Part shown: positions 15,055-23,886 of the stretch, piece by piece
How the letters are laid out: the number at the start of each line of letters is the position of its first letter
Position numbering within the stretch: position 1 is the first letter of the stretch
Notes under the pieces: model-generated
What the model was told of the DNA's origin: nothing
Seen by the model: the letters and a program-made list of their open reading frames with translations, nothing else
Database searches by the model: none
Made by a program: the position numbers and the translations under genes
NCBI GenBank assembly: GCA_902796025.1
Contig: CADBNW010000068.1
Location: forward strand, 1 to 37,761
DNA length: 37,761 nucleotides
DNA from: an uncultured Eubacteriales bacterium
GTDB lineage: Bacteria > Bacillota > Clostridia > Christensenellales > Aristaeellaceae
Reading direction: 5' to 3'

Positions 15055-15921
15055 CTATCTCGATCCAAGACACACGGTATCCTGTTTTTCGCTTACGAAG
15101 ATCTCACGGTATTTCCTGGGCGATTGCTGATACTTGTTTACGAACAGGCGCGAAAACGCGGGGAAGGATTGAAAGCCCACCAGCAAAGAGATCCTGGTGA
15201 TGGGCAGGGTGGTTTCCGTAAGCATGAGACGCGCCTTATCCAGGCGCATTTCGATCAGGTACTGCTTTGGCGACATCCCGACCGCTTTTTTGAAGATGCG
15301 GCAAAAGTAGCTTCTGTCCAGCGCGATCAGATCGGCCAGCTTTGCCACGGTGACGTTTTCGGCGTAATGCTGGGCGATGTAGTCCAGCACGGATTTGATG
15401 TCGCTTCGCAGGGGGTGATACTCCGCGTTGTCGCTTGTGTCCTTTTGCTCCGCCAGGCACAAAAGGATCTTCATCAGCTGCGTCACGGCATACAGGTCCT
15501 TGCTGCCGCCGTGCCCGGCGATGCCCTTTGTCGTTTCCTTGATCAGGTCGCAAACGCCGATGTCTTTGATGTGGATGACGTCCTTTGTTTCAAAGGAGGT
15601 GCGGTCCAACAGCTGCCTGGCCACAGCGCCGTTAAAGGCAAAAAACGCATACTCCCATTCCGAGTTCTGGTCCGCGGCGTAGAGGACGGTCTGATTTGGC
15701 CGGATCAAAAACGCGTCGCCCGGATCCAGATGGTATTTGATGTTCCCCACCGTAAAGCTGCCGCTTCCGGACAGCACGCAGTGGATCAGATAGTAGTTTT
15801 TCTCCAGCGGTCCGTGCGAAACGCCGGCGGGACAGATGTCCGTTCCGCAATGGCAAAGATTTAAATAATCGTTGTAAAGATGCGTGGGAATAAACTCAAA
15901 ACTGATGGGCTCCGAAAGCAC
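15055..15921 (-). CDS. AraC-family transcriptional regulator with N-terminal cupin
   Basis: Translation starts at GTG (15921) with GGAGGG 7 bases upstream. The 288-residue protein has an N-terminal sensor cupin ('YYLIHCVLSGSGSFTVGNIKYHLDPGDAFLIRPNQ', about 40-80) and a C-terminal pair of helix-turn-helices: 'VTVAKLADLIALDRSYFCRIFKKAVGMSPKQYLIEMRLDKA', then 'PITRISLLVGFQSFPAFSRLFVNKYQQSPRKYRE'. This is the usual form for regulators of sugar-use genes, where the cupin binds the inducer. It is divergent from the large locus at 16124, which is its likely target, and may also affect sstT and GH51 downstream. Confidence 0.93.
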   Translation of the reverse strand: MLSEPISFEFIPTHLYNDYLNLCHCGTDICPAGVSHGPLEKNYYLIHCVLSGSGSFTVGNIKYHLDPGDAFLIRPNQTVLYAADQNSEWEYAFFAFNGAVARQLLDRTSFETKDVIHIKDIGVCDLIKETTKGIAGHGGSKDLYAVTQLMKILLCLAEQKDTSDNAEYHPLRSDIKSVLDYIAQHYAENVTVAKLADLIALDRSYFCRIFKKAVGMSPKQYLIEMRLDKARLMLTETTLPITRISLLVGFQSFPAFSRLFVNKYQQSPRKYREIFVSEKQDTVCLGSR

Positions 15922-15939
15922 GGGCGTCCCTCCCCTGTG

Positions 15940-16110
15940 GTCACATTTACATATATTTTGGCTCTATATTTATATTGCCTTTCGTTTTAAGCTTGAGTAA
16001 AATTATATCTGTGGATATCTATAGTATAGTATTGCAGGTCTTCACGAAAGAAATTATAAATGCTTTGAGCCGGGTTGTCAATTCGGACAGTACAAAAACT
16101 TGTATTTGGG
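15940..16110. promoter_or_regulatory. AT-rich divergent control region with direct repeats
   Basis: The 202-base gap between the AraC gene and the plus-strand locus is much more AT-rich than its surroundings. It has a direct repeat ATATCT at 16005-16010 and 16015-16020, spaced one helical turn, running into ATAGT-ATAGT (16021-16030). TATAGT at 16020-16025 or 16025-16030 could be a -10 for the plus strand, but no good -35 pairs with it. The region probably holds the divergent promoters and an AraC site; exact positions are not fixed. Confidence 0.4.
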
Positions 16111-16123
16111 AGGCCTTGGCCAA

Positions 16124-19100
16124 ATGAAAAAAACCTGTCGGAATGTTCTGATTTGTGTGCTCCTTCTCATTTATGGCCTAAGCAGCTTTTCAATCGGGGA
16201 AACAACGGAGGGTACTATGCATTTGACGGCGCAAAACGCTGCGGCCTGGGTGGATCTGGCCGGCGGCTCCATAAACGATCAGCCGCAAAATGAACCAAAG
16301 GATCTGTCTTTCGAGGGAAATTCCGAGATCAAGCAGCTGTCCGTCCTGGTCGGCGATCACGATACGAGCTATCGCATCCGGTCGCTGAGGGGTTATCTTT
16401 CCTCCCTATCGTTTACCATAGACGGCGTGCAGCTGGGCGCGGACGCTTTACTGGATATAGAAGAGCTGCATTTGAGAGACGACCCTTCGATCGCCTACAC
16501 GGTTTTTGTAAACGGCACTGAGGTTTACGGCAGGGTCTACGCCCCGTCTGCGGACGGCTTCAATCACGCATTTTTTGATATTCCAGCAAAGGTGTGCAGC
16601 TCCTCCGGAAGCCTTGCAGTCCGCATCGTGAACAAAACGGACGGCGAAGTGCGCTTTAGAAGGGTCTGGGCCATAAGCAAGCCTTCTGAGTTTATCCGTG
16701 AGCAGGGCCTTGACAAAAAAATGAACGTCGTGCTGATGCTGAACCAGACGCCCACGAACCTGAACTACGAATACCTTAAGCAGCTCGTTTCCAGCTACCA
16801 GTGCAGCAGCATGTATTCCATCGGCCTGTGCTGGGAGATCCAGTATCTTGCCTGGGGCAAGGAGAAAACGGAAGAATACCTGGACAACGTGATCACCGCC
16901 TCCCTCTACACCAAAGCGCCGCTGTATCTTGGCATCAACTCCTGGTGGGCGGGCACGGCGGGGGGCATGGACGGCCTTGGCGGCATGTGGCAGGACGTTC
17001 CCTACCAGCAGATCGCCTACGATCCGCTGAACAATAACGGCAGGGGCACCTGGCAGCTGACGACGCCCAACGAATGGTCCAATACCGCGTGGCTGTCCAT
17101 GAACAACAGGCACTATAACGAAGTAAGACTTCATCGCATCCGCGAAACGGTTTCCTATATCCAGCAAAGGTCGGCCGAGATCGCAAGCGCCGGTCAGGAG
17201 CTTCCGCCGATCCACCTCTATACCGAAAACGAGCCGATCTACTGGCCGATCTACTGGACACAGTACGAAAACTATCCCCGCGGGATCGGCGATTTTTCCG
17301 CCTACGTGATCGCAGACGCCGCCCGGGACGGGGTCACCCTCGACCCGACAAACGGTCTGAGCCAGGAGGAGACCTACTGGCTGTACCGAAATCTGCACAG
17401 CTATATCTCCAGCGTGGGCGCGGCCATGGCGGAGGGGCTTGGCTATGATCCCATCACGATCAGCAACGGAAAGGTGGCCTATCCCACCAGGCAGACTATC
17501 ACAAATTCCTTCACCCATTCGCCGATCCAGGCGTTTTACCCCAACTGGGAGGAAAACCGCAAGTCCTGGGAAAACCATGTGCTCGATTCGATCCACTTTG
17601 GCGGCGAGTGGTCCACGTATCTGGATGATAACCTGAGCAGGGGGCTTGACTATCTGCTTTCGTACGGCAGCTTTGCAAACATCAACGCCGAGCGCGCCGG
17701 TTTTCCGGGCGGAAACGCGAGCAGGGATTTTCGCGTGCTTTCACAGTGCTACGCTTACGGGCTGGAGGGCGTCGTGATCTACAACGTGCTGGCAGACAGC
17801 GATCAGGATAACGTGATAAGGGAATCCAGGGTGGCAAAGACCCTGATGCCCCTTCGCCGCTTTGCCGAAACCCCTCTTTTTGAAAGCGACTTTTCTGAAA
17901 AGGCGGCTTACAGCCTGAATAACACCCTTACAGTCATCGACAGCCTGCGCCTTGAAGGCAGCGCCGTAGTGCCCACGGACAAAAACGGAGGAAGCCTTTT
18001 ATACCGCTTGAAGAAGGCGTCAAGGTATAGCGACGGCCTTCGCGTCTGCATCGACGCCACCCTTGCCAAAACGGGCCGGATCGAGATCCTGGCGGGCAGC
18101 TCGCCAGAAAGCCTTAAGTCCGTCCAGGTGCTTGGCGGGGACAAGATCATCTGCACCGTGGATCCCGCGTTTTACGCGGGCGGAAAGGAGATCTACGTAA
18201 AAGTACGGGTCTATAACACCGGGCTGAAGGGCGCGCATAAGGCGGGGCTTGCCCTTTCGCGCATCGGCTTTTACAGGCCTGCCGTGTCAAACGGAATGGC
18301 GGACGGCAGACAATACACTTACGAGGAAAACCGCGCAAGGGCCCTTTGGATCGCGGCGCGCGCCGACGCGGAAGGGCTGATGGAAAAATATCTGCAGGCG
18401 GTCGGAGATCTGGACAGCGCAAGGCAGAACGCGTTTTTTGACGCCGCTTACCGGCTGTATGACGAATGCCGCTACGGCGAAGCGTACGAATATGCGTCCA
18501 GGGCGCTCAGCACCCTGCTGCCCCTGCGCTTTACGGTAAGCGGATACGGCGGGCTAACGGAATACCCCCTTTCCCTGTCCGTGGACGGGCGGGCCAGGGT
18601 GACGGTCACCCTGAAGGAAGCCTCCGATACAAGGCTTTTGTTCGGGCTTGACACAAGCGCAGATGCCACCGTGCGCCTGCAGCTCAAAAACGACAGCGGC
18701 AGATGGCTGCTGACGCAGACAGAGGACGGCCTCTGGCTTGCCGCGAAGGCGGAAGGCGATAGCGTAAAGGACGAAACCTCGGTCTTTGACGTGGAGCTTA
18801 AAGCAAAGCCCTCCCTTGCACATCCCCGCGAGTTCGAGGCGCGTTTGATCCGGGCGACGGATACAAGCATCGCGATCCTTTCGCAGGATCCCAGCGTTAC
18901 CGACTACAGTAACGGCGCGGAATGGAAGCTTTCCGCGGACGTCAAGATCTTCCGGGGCGCGGACGGCTGCGAAAGGGAGGCGCTTGCGCCCTGCACGCAG
19001 CTGCAGCTTCAGCCGGGTGACTACATTTGCGGTTTGCGCAATGCAAGCGGCGAGGTCGAAAGGATCTATGCCTGGTACGGCCTGATGCAGGGCAAGGTGG

Positions 19101-19351
19101 TGAACGTTAAGGAGATCTCCCTGAAGGGCGAAATGGCTAACGCCTTTGTGACGGTGCGTGCAGCAGACGGCACGGAAAAGCGCTTTGAGATCGGCTACGA
19201 CTGCGTTCTGGACTTTAGCGGCGCGACCGGCGCGCTGGGCAAGCTTGCGCTGGTGGAAAAGGTGGGCCTTAGGGAAGGGCAGAGTGTTACCGTAAGCTAT
19301 TGCCCCTACGAAGTGAACGGGCGCGTAAGAGCGCTTCGGATCTCGGATTGA
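16124..19351 (+). CDS. Large secreted clan-A-like glycosidase candidate, family not recognised
   Basis: The ATG at 16124 has GGGAGG 9-10 bases upstream; an in-frame TTG at 16100 is less likely. The 1075-residue product starts with a signal peptide (MKKTCRNVLICVLLLIYG, cleavage near 28-32, no lipobox). An N-terminal beta domain (about 60-200) is followed by a barrel-like region (about 205-590) with 'NVVLMLNQTPTNLNYEYL', 'LYTENEPIYWPIYW' (E370 as acid/base candidate) and 'HFGGEWSTYL' (E495 as nucleophile candidate). The NEP motif and 125-residue spacing fit retaining clan-A glycosidases. The C-terminal half is mostly beta. I cannot place it in a named GH family. It is the first gene of the large locus, 26 bases before the GH32-like gene. 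Confidence 0.72.
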   Translation: MKKTCRNVLICVLLLIYGLSSFSIGETTEGTMHLTAQNAAAWVDLAGGSINDQPQNEPKDLSFEGNSEIKQLSVLVGDHDTSYRIRSLRGYLSSLSFTIDGVQLGADALLDIEELHLRDDPSIAYTVFVNGTEVYGRVYAPSADGFNHAFFDIPAKVCSSSGSLAVRIVNKTDGEVRFRRVWAISKPSEFIREQGLDKKMNVVLMLNQTPTNLNYEYLKQLVSSYQCSSMYSIGLCWEIQYLAWGKEKTEEYLDNVITASLYTKAPLYLGINSWWAGTAGGMDGLGGMWQDVPYQQIAYDPLNNNGRGTWQLTTPNEWSNTAWLSMNNRHYNEVRLHRIRETVSYIQQRSAEIASAGQELPPIHLYTENEPIYWPIYWTQYENYPRGIGDFSAYVIADAARDGVTLDPTNGLSQEETYWLYRNLHSYISSVGAAMAEGLGYDPITISNGKVAYPTRQTITNSFTHSPIQAFYPNWEENRKSWENHVLDSIHFGGEWSTYLDDNLSRGLDYLLSYGSFANINAERAGFPGGNASRDFRVLSQCYAYGLEGVVIYNVLADSDQDNVIRESRVAKTLMPLRRFAETPLFESDFSEKAAYSLNNTLTVIDSLRLEGSAVVPTDKNGGSLLYRLKKASRYSDGLRVCIDATLAKTGRIEILAGSSPESLKSVQVLGGDKIICTVDPAFYAGGKEIYVKVRVYNTGLKGAHKAGLALSRIGFYRPAVSNGMADGRQYTYEENRARALWIAARADAEGLMEKYLQAVGDLDSARQNAFFDAAYRLYDECRYGEAYEYASRALSTLLPLRFTVSGYGGLTEYPLSLSVDGRARVTVTLKEASDTRLLFGLDTSADATVRLQLKNDSGRWLLTQTEDGLWLAAKAEGDSVKDETSVFDVELKAKPSLAHPREFEARLIRATDTSIAILSQDPSVTDYSNGAEWKLSADVKIFRGADGCEREALAPCTQLQLQPGDYICGLRNASGEVERIYAWYGLMQGKVVNVKEISLKGEMANAFVTVRAADGTEKRFEIGYDCVLDFSGATGALGKLALVEKVGLREGQSVTVSYCPYEVNGRVRALRISD

Positions 19352-19377
19352 TTTAAGCAAGAGAGGGTTTCAAGGAC

Positions 19378-20943
19378 ATGACAGGCCGGTTTTCATCTGC
19401 GGACGCGTATATAAGGGAGCTCAAAAGCCATCCTTATATGCAGTATGCCTCCAGGCAAAGGCAGGCGGGCCAAAGCGATCCATATCGGCCGGTGTTTCAT
19501 TTTTCCGCACCGGAGGGCCCGATGAACGACCCCAATGGGCTGTGCTATTGGAAAGGTCTTTGGCACTTGTTTTATCAGGCTTTTCCCCCTGAAAGCGCTA
19601 TATGCTGGGGGCATGCCGTAAGTGAGGATCTCCTTCATTGGATCGACCTTCCTTATGCCTTAAAGCCGGATATCGAACAGGCGTGCTGGTCGGGAGCAAC
19701 CCTTGCGGAAGACGACAGGGTGATCGCGTTTTATTACGGAAAGGGTCTTGGCAATATCGCGGCGGTGTCAAGCGATCCCCTTCTGCTTAAGTGGGAGAAG
19801 GTCGGATGCCTGAAAGAAGAGGACGGGAAGCCCTACGAGGTATATGATCCCTGTATTTGGAAGCAGGGTCATTACTACTATACTTTGTCGGGACGGGCTG
19901 TTCCGCACGCGTGTATGCCTGATTGTGAGAGGACGGAATATCTTTTCAGATCCAAAGACCTTGTGCATTGGGAATACGTGCATCCGTTCATTCAGGGAGG
20001 AAACGGATGCATACCGGGAGACGACGGAGCCTGTCCGTATTTCTGGCCGCTCAATAACGGAAGGCACCTTCTTCTGCATTTCAGCCACATGAGTGGTGAA
20101 AAGTATCTGATCGGCCAGTATGATACAAAGCGGCAGAAGCTTCTGGGAATAAGGGGAGGCGCTTTCCAGTCAGAAGTAAACGGCTCCTTTGCAGGCGGCA
20201 TCGCAGCGGCTTCCGCCGCGCCAATGGAAAACGGCGATGTACTGATGGCCGTTAATCAAACGGAGGGCTGCATGCATCCTCTGGGCGGGGCCTACCAGGT
20301 TCTGTGTCTGCCAAGGCGTCTGTCTGCTGTGGGCGTAAACAAAAGCGAGCTTGCCCAGCGCCCGGCCCCGGATTTCAGCTCGCTGCATAAAAACGGAAAA
20401 GAATTGCGCGATATTTCTCTGCCGGCAGGAAAAGAGGTTTTGCTGCCGCAGTTCAAAAGCAACGTTATGGAGCTGGAGCTGGAATTTGAAGCCTCGGAGC
20501 TGTTTCCTACGCTGGATATTTCCGTACTGCGTTCCGATGACGGAAGCGAGGCAACGCACATCCGCTGCTACAGGCAGCGCGGATGGCGGGATTGGGCGCA
20601 TTTTGCGGAATGCGGCGCATGGGAAGGGCGGCCCTATGATACGGTGATAGCAGTGGATAACACGGATTCTTCGCTGTCGAAACACGCGATCTGCCGCGCA
20701 CCGGATCTTGGCTCCCTATTCATACACCCGTCGGAAAACCTGAAGCTCAGAATCTTCGTGGATAAGAGCATCGTAGAAGTGTTCGTAAATGACAGGCTCT
20801 GCCTTTCAACGCGGGCTTATCCTGTAAAGAAAGACAGCACAGGTGTATCCGTGCGGGCCAGGGAGCGGGACGGCAAGCTGATCCATGGGTCTTTGTGGGA
20901 GCTTTCCGGACATCAATTCATCGGCTGCGGATTGACGGTATGA
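19378..20943 (+). CDS. GH32-like five-bladed propeller protein lacking the EC-motif glutamate
   Basis: The 521-residue protein has GH32 landmarks: 'GPMNDPNGLCYWKGLWHLFYQ' (nucleophile D51), 'WGHAVSEDLLHW', 'CWSGATL', 'VYDPCIWK' (D157, the position of the RDP motif), and a C-terminal sandwich with 'IFVDKSIVEVFVNDRLCLSTRAYP'. GH32 enzymes hydrolyse beta-fructosides such as sucrose, inulin and levan. The motif that normally reads ECP and supplies the acid/base glutamate here reads DDGACPYFWP (215-224), with alanine at the glutamate position (A218). It may use a different acid, have another specificity, or be a binding protein. It has no signal peptide although its neighbours are secreted. Its base composition looks slightly less GC-rich than theirs. 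Confidence 0.85.
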   Translation: MTGRFSSADAYIRELKSHPYMQYASRQRQAGQSDPYRPVFHFSAPEGPMNDPNGLCYWKGLWHLFYQAFPPESAICWGHAVSEDLLHWIDLPYALKPDIEQACWSGATLAEDDRVIAFYYGKGLGNIAAVSSDPLLLKWEKVGCLKEEDGKPYEVYDPCIWKQGHYYYTLSGRAVPHACMPDCERTEYLFRSKDLVHWEYVHPFIQGGNGCIPGDDGACPYFWPLNNGRHLLLHFSHMSGEKYLIGQYDTKRQKLLGIRGGAFQSEVNGSFAGGIAAASAAPMENGDVLMAVNQTEGCMHPLGGAYQVLCLPRRLSAVGVNKSELAQRPAPDFSSLHKNGKELRDISLPAGKEVLLPQFKSNVMELELEFEASELFPTLDISVLRSDDGSEATHIRCYRQRGWRDWAHFAECGAWEGRPYDTVIAVDNTDSSLSKHAICRAPDLGSLFIHPSENLKLRIFVDKSIVEVFVNDRLCLSTRAYPVKKDSTGVSVRARERDGKLIHGSLWELSGHQFIGCGLTV

Positions 20944-20971
20944 CGTAAAAGCCGTAAACCTATGAAATACT

Positions 20972-20991
20972 GCAATGGTCAAAGCCATTGC
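20972..20991 (+). other. Intercistronic hairpin
   Basis: GCAATGG (20972-20978), loop TCAAAG, CCATTGC (20985-20991), in the 72-base gap between the GH32-like gene and the module-repeat gene. Only TTAATAAAA follows, so it is a poor terminator. It may stabilise or process the downstream message, as hairpins often do ahead of solute-binding genes. Confidence 0.5.
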
Positions 20992-21015
20992 TTAATAAAA
21001 AATGGAGGGACAGAC

Positions 21016-23859
21016 ATGAAGAAGTCAGGAAAATGGCTGGCGGTATTGCTTTGCATCGCCATGATGCTTTCAATGCTGGCCATGCCGGGCGCGATCGCGG
21101 AAGCGGGCGAGACCGCCGAGATCTCGGTCGGCTTTACAGAGATGAGCGCCACCGAGGATTTTGCTTCCGCTGCGGAGCAGATCGTGGCGCGCGGCGCTGA
21201 GGCGGCCGAGAATCTGGTGATCGGCGACTGCTACACCACTTTGGTCGCCGCCAAGGGCTATAACGGCCCCGGTTATGTCGTGGTAAAGCTGAATGCCGGC
21301 GAGGGCAAGGCGTTTGAAAACGCCGTGCAGATCAGCGTAAGCTATCGCCTGAGCAAGGGCGATCCGCAGGGCTACATGGTGATCGAGGGCTCCGTGGACG
21401 GCGCAAACTACATCGAGCTGTTCCGCTCGCAGGAAGCGACCGGCGACGCCTGGACACAGGAGGCCATGGCCGAGACCACTTTCAGCGTGGAAGGCATCGG
21501 GGGGCTTCGCGATATCTGGGTAAAGGTGACCCTTGAGGGCTGGGGCGGACCCGACGCTGCGGGCCTTGACAAAATCAGCCTGAGCGCAGCGGTCAAGGAG
21601 GCTGCTCAGGAGGTTGCGCAGGAGGCTACCCAGGAGGACGCCCAGGAGGCGTCAGGCGACTGCATCGAAGAAACGATCGGCTTTGCTGAGATGGCCTCAA
21701 CCGAGGACTTTGCGTCCGCTGCGGAGCAGATCGTAGCGCGGGGCGCTGTAAAGACCGAAAATCTGGTGATCGGCGACTGCTATACCACGCTGGTTTCCGC
21801 CAAGGGCTATAACGGCCCCGGCTACGTGCTGGTGAGGCTCAATTCCGGCGAGGGCAAGGCGTTTGAAAACGCCGCGCAGATAACCGTCAACTACCGCCTG
21901 AGCAAGGGCGATCCGCAGGGCTACATGGTGGTCGAGGGCTCCGTGGACGGCACAAATTACATCGAGCTGTTCCGCTCGCAGGAAGCGACCGGCGACGCCT
22001 GGACGCAGGAGGCCATGGCCGAGACCGCGATCAGCGTGGAGGGCCTTGCGGGAGCGCACAATCTTTGGATCAAAGTGACGCTGGAAGGCTGGGGCGGACC
22101 AGACGCTGCGGGCCTTGACGGGATCAGCGTTAAAGCCGAGCTTACCGACGACGAAGGCTACGTTCCGGGCGCGGACATGGAGCTCCCGGCTGAAGAAGTG
22201 GAGGAAGCAGAGGAAGAGGCCCCGAAAGAGGAGGCCGTTTCGCTGCCCGCCTATTTTGTACTGGACGTTCCGGCCTCTGACGCCGCCGTACAGGGCCACG
22301 AGGTCAAAAGCGTGCTGGACTTTTCCGGCATGAACGCCATTGCCGAAGGCGGCACCGCCGAGGAAAAGGCGGCTTCCAAGGCCGCGGCAAAGGAAGCGCT
22401 GCTTGAGGCGGGCGCGATCGACGCGGACAACCTGTTTTTGAAGGGCAACCATGAGCCCGTGGTCAACCCCGGCGGATACAACGGCCCCGGGTACTTCATC
22501 CAGAAGGCCGAAGCGCTGGAGGGCGAAACGATTGAAAACGCCAAGCTGGACCTCGATTACTGGGTAGCGGACGGCGATCCGCAGGGATACGTCGAGATCT
22601 ACGCCTCTGCTGACGGCGAGGAGTACACGCTGGTCTTCAGACAGCAGCAGGGCAACGGCAGCCCCTGGGAGCCCACCACAAAGCAGCGCGTGACCCTGCT
22701 GCTTCCCGTAGCGGAAGGGCAGAAGGAAATCTACGTAAAGGCAGTTATGGAGCATTGGAACACGTATGAAGGCGCCGCTATTTCAACAAGCGCGATCACC
22801 GTCAACAAGGCGCAGACCGAAAAGGTGGAAACGACCCTCTCGCCCGAGGAGCTTACGATGGTAAGCAGGACCTATTACTTTAACGGCCTGATCGCAGGCG
22901 AGGTGGAGGCGGCGGACATCGGCGCGGTGGATGAAAGAAACATGTTTTTCGGCATCGACGGCGTACCGCTGCTCTCCCCCCGAAACGGCTATGAGACGGC
23001 CAGCGCGACCTGGCAGATCAGCGCTGAGGAGGGCGAGCCTCTGAGCGACTGCATCCTGACCATCACAGGCCGCACCTGGTGGCAGAACCCGGACGTGAAG
23101 GACAACAACTATCTTAAGGTATTCGTTTCCATTGACGGCGACAGCTACACCCTGGCGCAGGAATTCCATGCCACCGACAACGAGGACGATACCCAGCGCT
23201 TCACCGTCGACTTAAGCGACTTTGTGAGCGGCTACCATCAGGCCTTTGTGAAGCTTGAGTGGCTGGTCTTTGACAGCCCGCACATCTTCGGCATCCGTTC
23301 CATAACGCTGAGCGGCAACCTGAGCGGCATACGCAAGGGCGGCAGTCAGTCCGATAAAATGCCCATCGTCAACGTGCAGGACTTTGCGGATCTGGACGAG
23401 GGCGAGGTGGAGAAGGAAGACCTTGACGCCTACAAAGCCGCAAACCTGGTATTTGGCTTGAATGGCGCGCAGCTGCTGACCCAGGCCGAGGCGGGCGAGG
23501 ACGCCTATGTCACCTGGCTATTGAAGGCTGCAGACGGCGAGACCTTTGAGGATTGCCACCTGATGCTGACGGGCAGATTTTCCTGCACCGACGAAACGTA
23601 CAGGGATTCCTCCGCCATCCGCATTTACCTGTGCACCGACGGCCAGAAGTACAATAAGGTCCGCGAGATCCTCCCCACCGAGGACGATTCCGATGATCAG
23701 AAGTACATCTTCGACTTTACGGATCAGGTGTACGGCCTTGGCGAGGTATACGTGCGCGTATACTGGACCAGCGAGGACGATCCCGCGATGCTGGGCCTTA
23801 AGGCAGCGGCGCTGGTTGCAAACACCGGCGAAGACTATCTTGCATACCTGCCCGAATAA
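21016..23859 (+). CDS. Secreted protein of five tandem binding-like modules
   Basis: The start at 21016 has GGAGGG 8 bases upstream; an earlier in-frame ATG at 20962 has none. The 947-residue product has a signal peptide ending near AIAEA and no lipobox, LPXTG or SLH anchor. Five related modules follow at about 38-195, 219-378, 413-597, 606-771 and 785-937. Each has a 'NLVIGD/NLFLKG/NMFFGI' strand, a 'GYNGPGY'-like or related turn, and a (V/S)DG-x-x-Y strand of carbohydrate-binding type. Modules 1 and 2 are nearly identical, while 3 to 5 are divergent; acidic or EEA/QEA-rich linkers separate the first three. I recognise no named family. Placement between glycosidase-like and solute-binding genes suggests glycan capture outside the membrane. 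Confidence 0.8.
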   Translation: MKKSGKWLAVLLCIAMMLSMLAMPGAIAEAGETAEISVGFTEMSATEDFASAAEQIVARGAEAAENLVIGDCYTTLVAAKGYNGPGYVVVKLNAGEGKAFENAVQISVSYRLSKGDPQGYMVIEGSVDGANYIELFRSQEATGDAWTQEAMAETTFSVEGIGGLRDIWVKVTLEGWGGPDAAGLDKISLSAAVKEAAQEVAQEATQEDAQEASGDCIEETIGFAEMASTEDFASAAEQIVARGAVKTENLVIGDCYTTLVSAKGYNGPGYVLVRLNSGEGKAFENAAQITVNYRLSKGDPQGYMVVEGSVDGTNYIELFRSQEATGDAWTQEAMAETAISVEGLAGAHNLWIKVTLEGWGGPDAAGLDGISVKAELTDDEGYVPGADMELPAEEVEEAEEEAPKEEAVSLPAYFVLDVPASDAAVQGHEVKSVLDFSGMNAIAEGGTAEEKAASKAAAKEALLEAGAIDADNLFLKGNHEPVVNPGGYNGPGYFIQKAEALEGETIENAKLDLDYWVADGDPQGYVEIYASADGEEYTLVFRQQQGNGSPWEPTTKQRVTLLLPVAEGQKEIYVKAVMEHWNTYEGAAISTSAITVNKAQTEKVETTLSPEELTMVSRTYYFNGLIAGEVEAADIGAVDERNMFFGIDGVPLLSPRNGYETASATWQISAEEGEPLSDCILTITGRTWWQNPDVKDNNYLKVFVSIDGDSYTLAQEFHATDNEDDTQRFTVDLSDFVSGYHQAFVKLEWLVFDSPHIFGIRSITLSGNLSGIRKGGSQSDKMPIVNVQDFADLDEGEVEKEDLDAYKAANLVFGLNGAQLLTQAEAGEDAYVTWLLKAADGETFEDCHLMLTGRFSCTDETYRDSSAIRIYLCTDGQKYNKVREILPTEDDSDDQKYIFDFTDQVYGLGEVYVRVYWTSEDDPAMLGLKAAALVANTGEDYLAYLPE
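21130..22119 (+). repeat. Tandem duplication, 549-base period
   Basis: Bases 21130-21570 and 21679-22119 encode the first two modules of the secreted protein with long identical stretches and a constant in-frame offset of 549 bases (183 codons). Differences are mostly silent or conservative, which points to a recent duplication or ongoing gene conversion. Confidence 0.9.
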
Positions 23860-23886
23860 CGCCTGGCCAGGGGAAAGGAGAACGCT

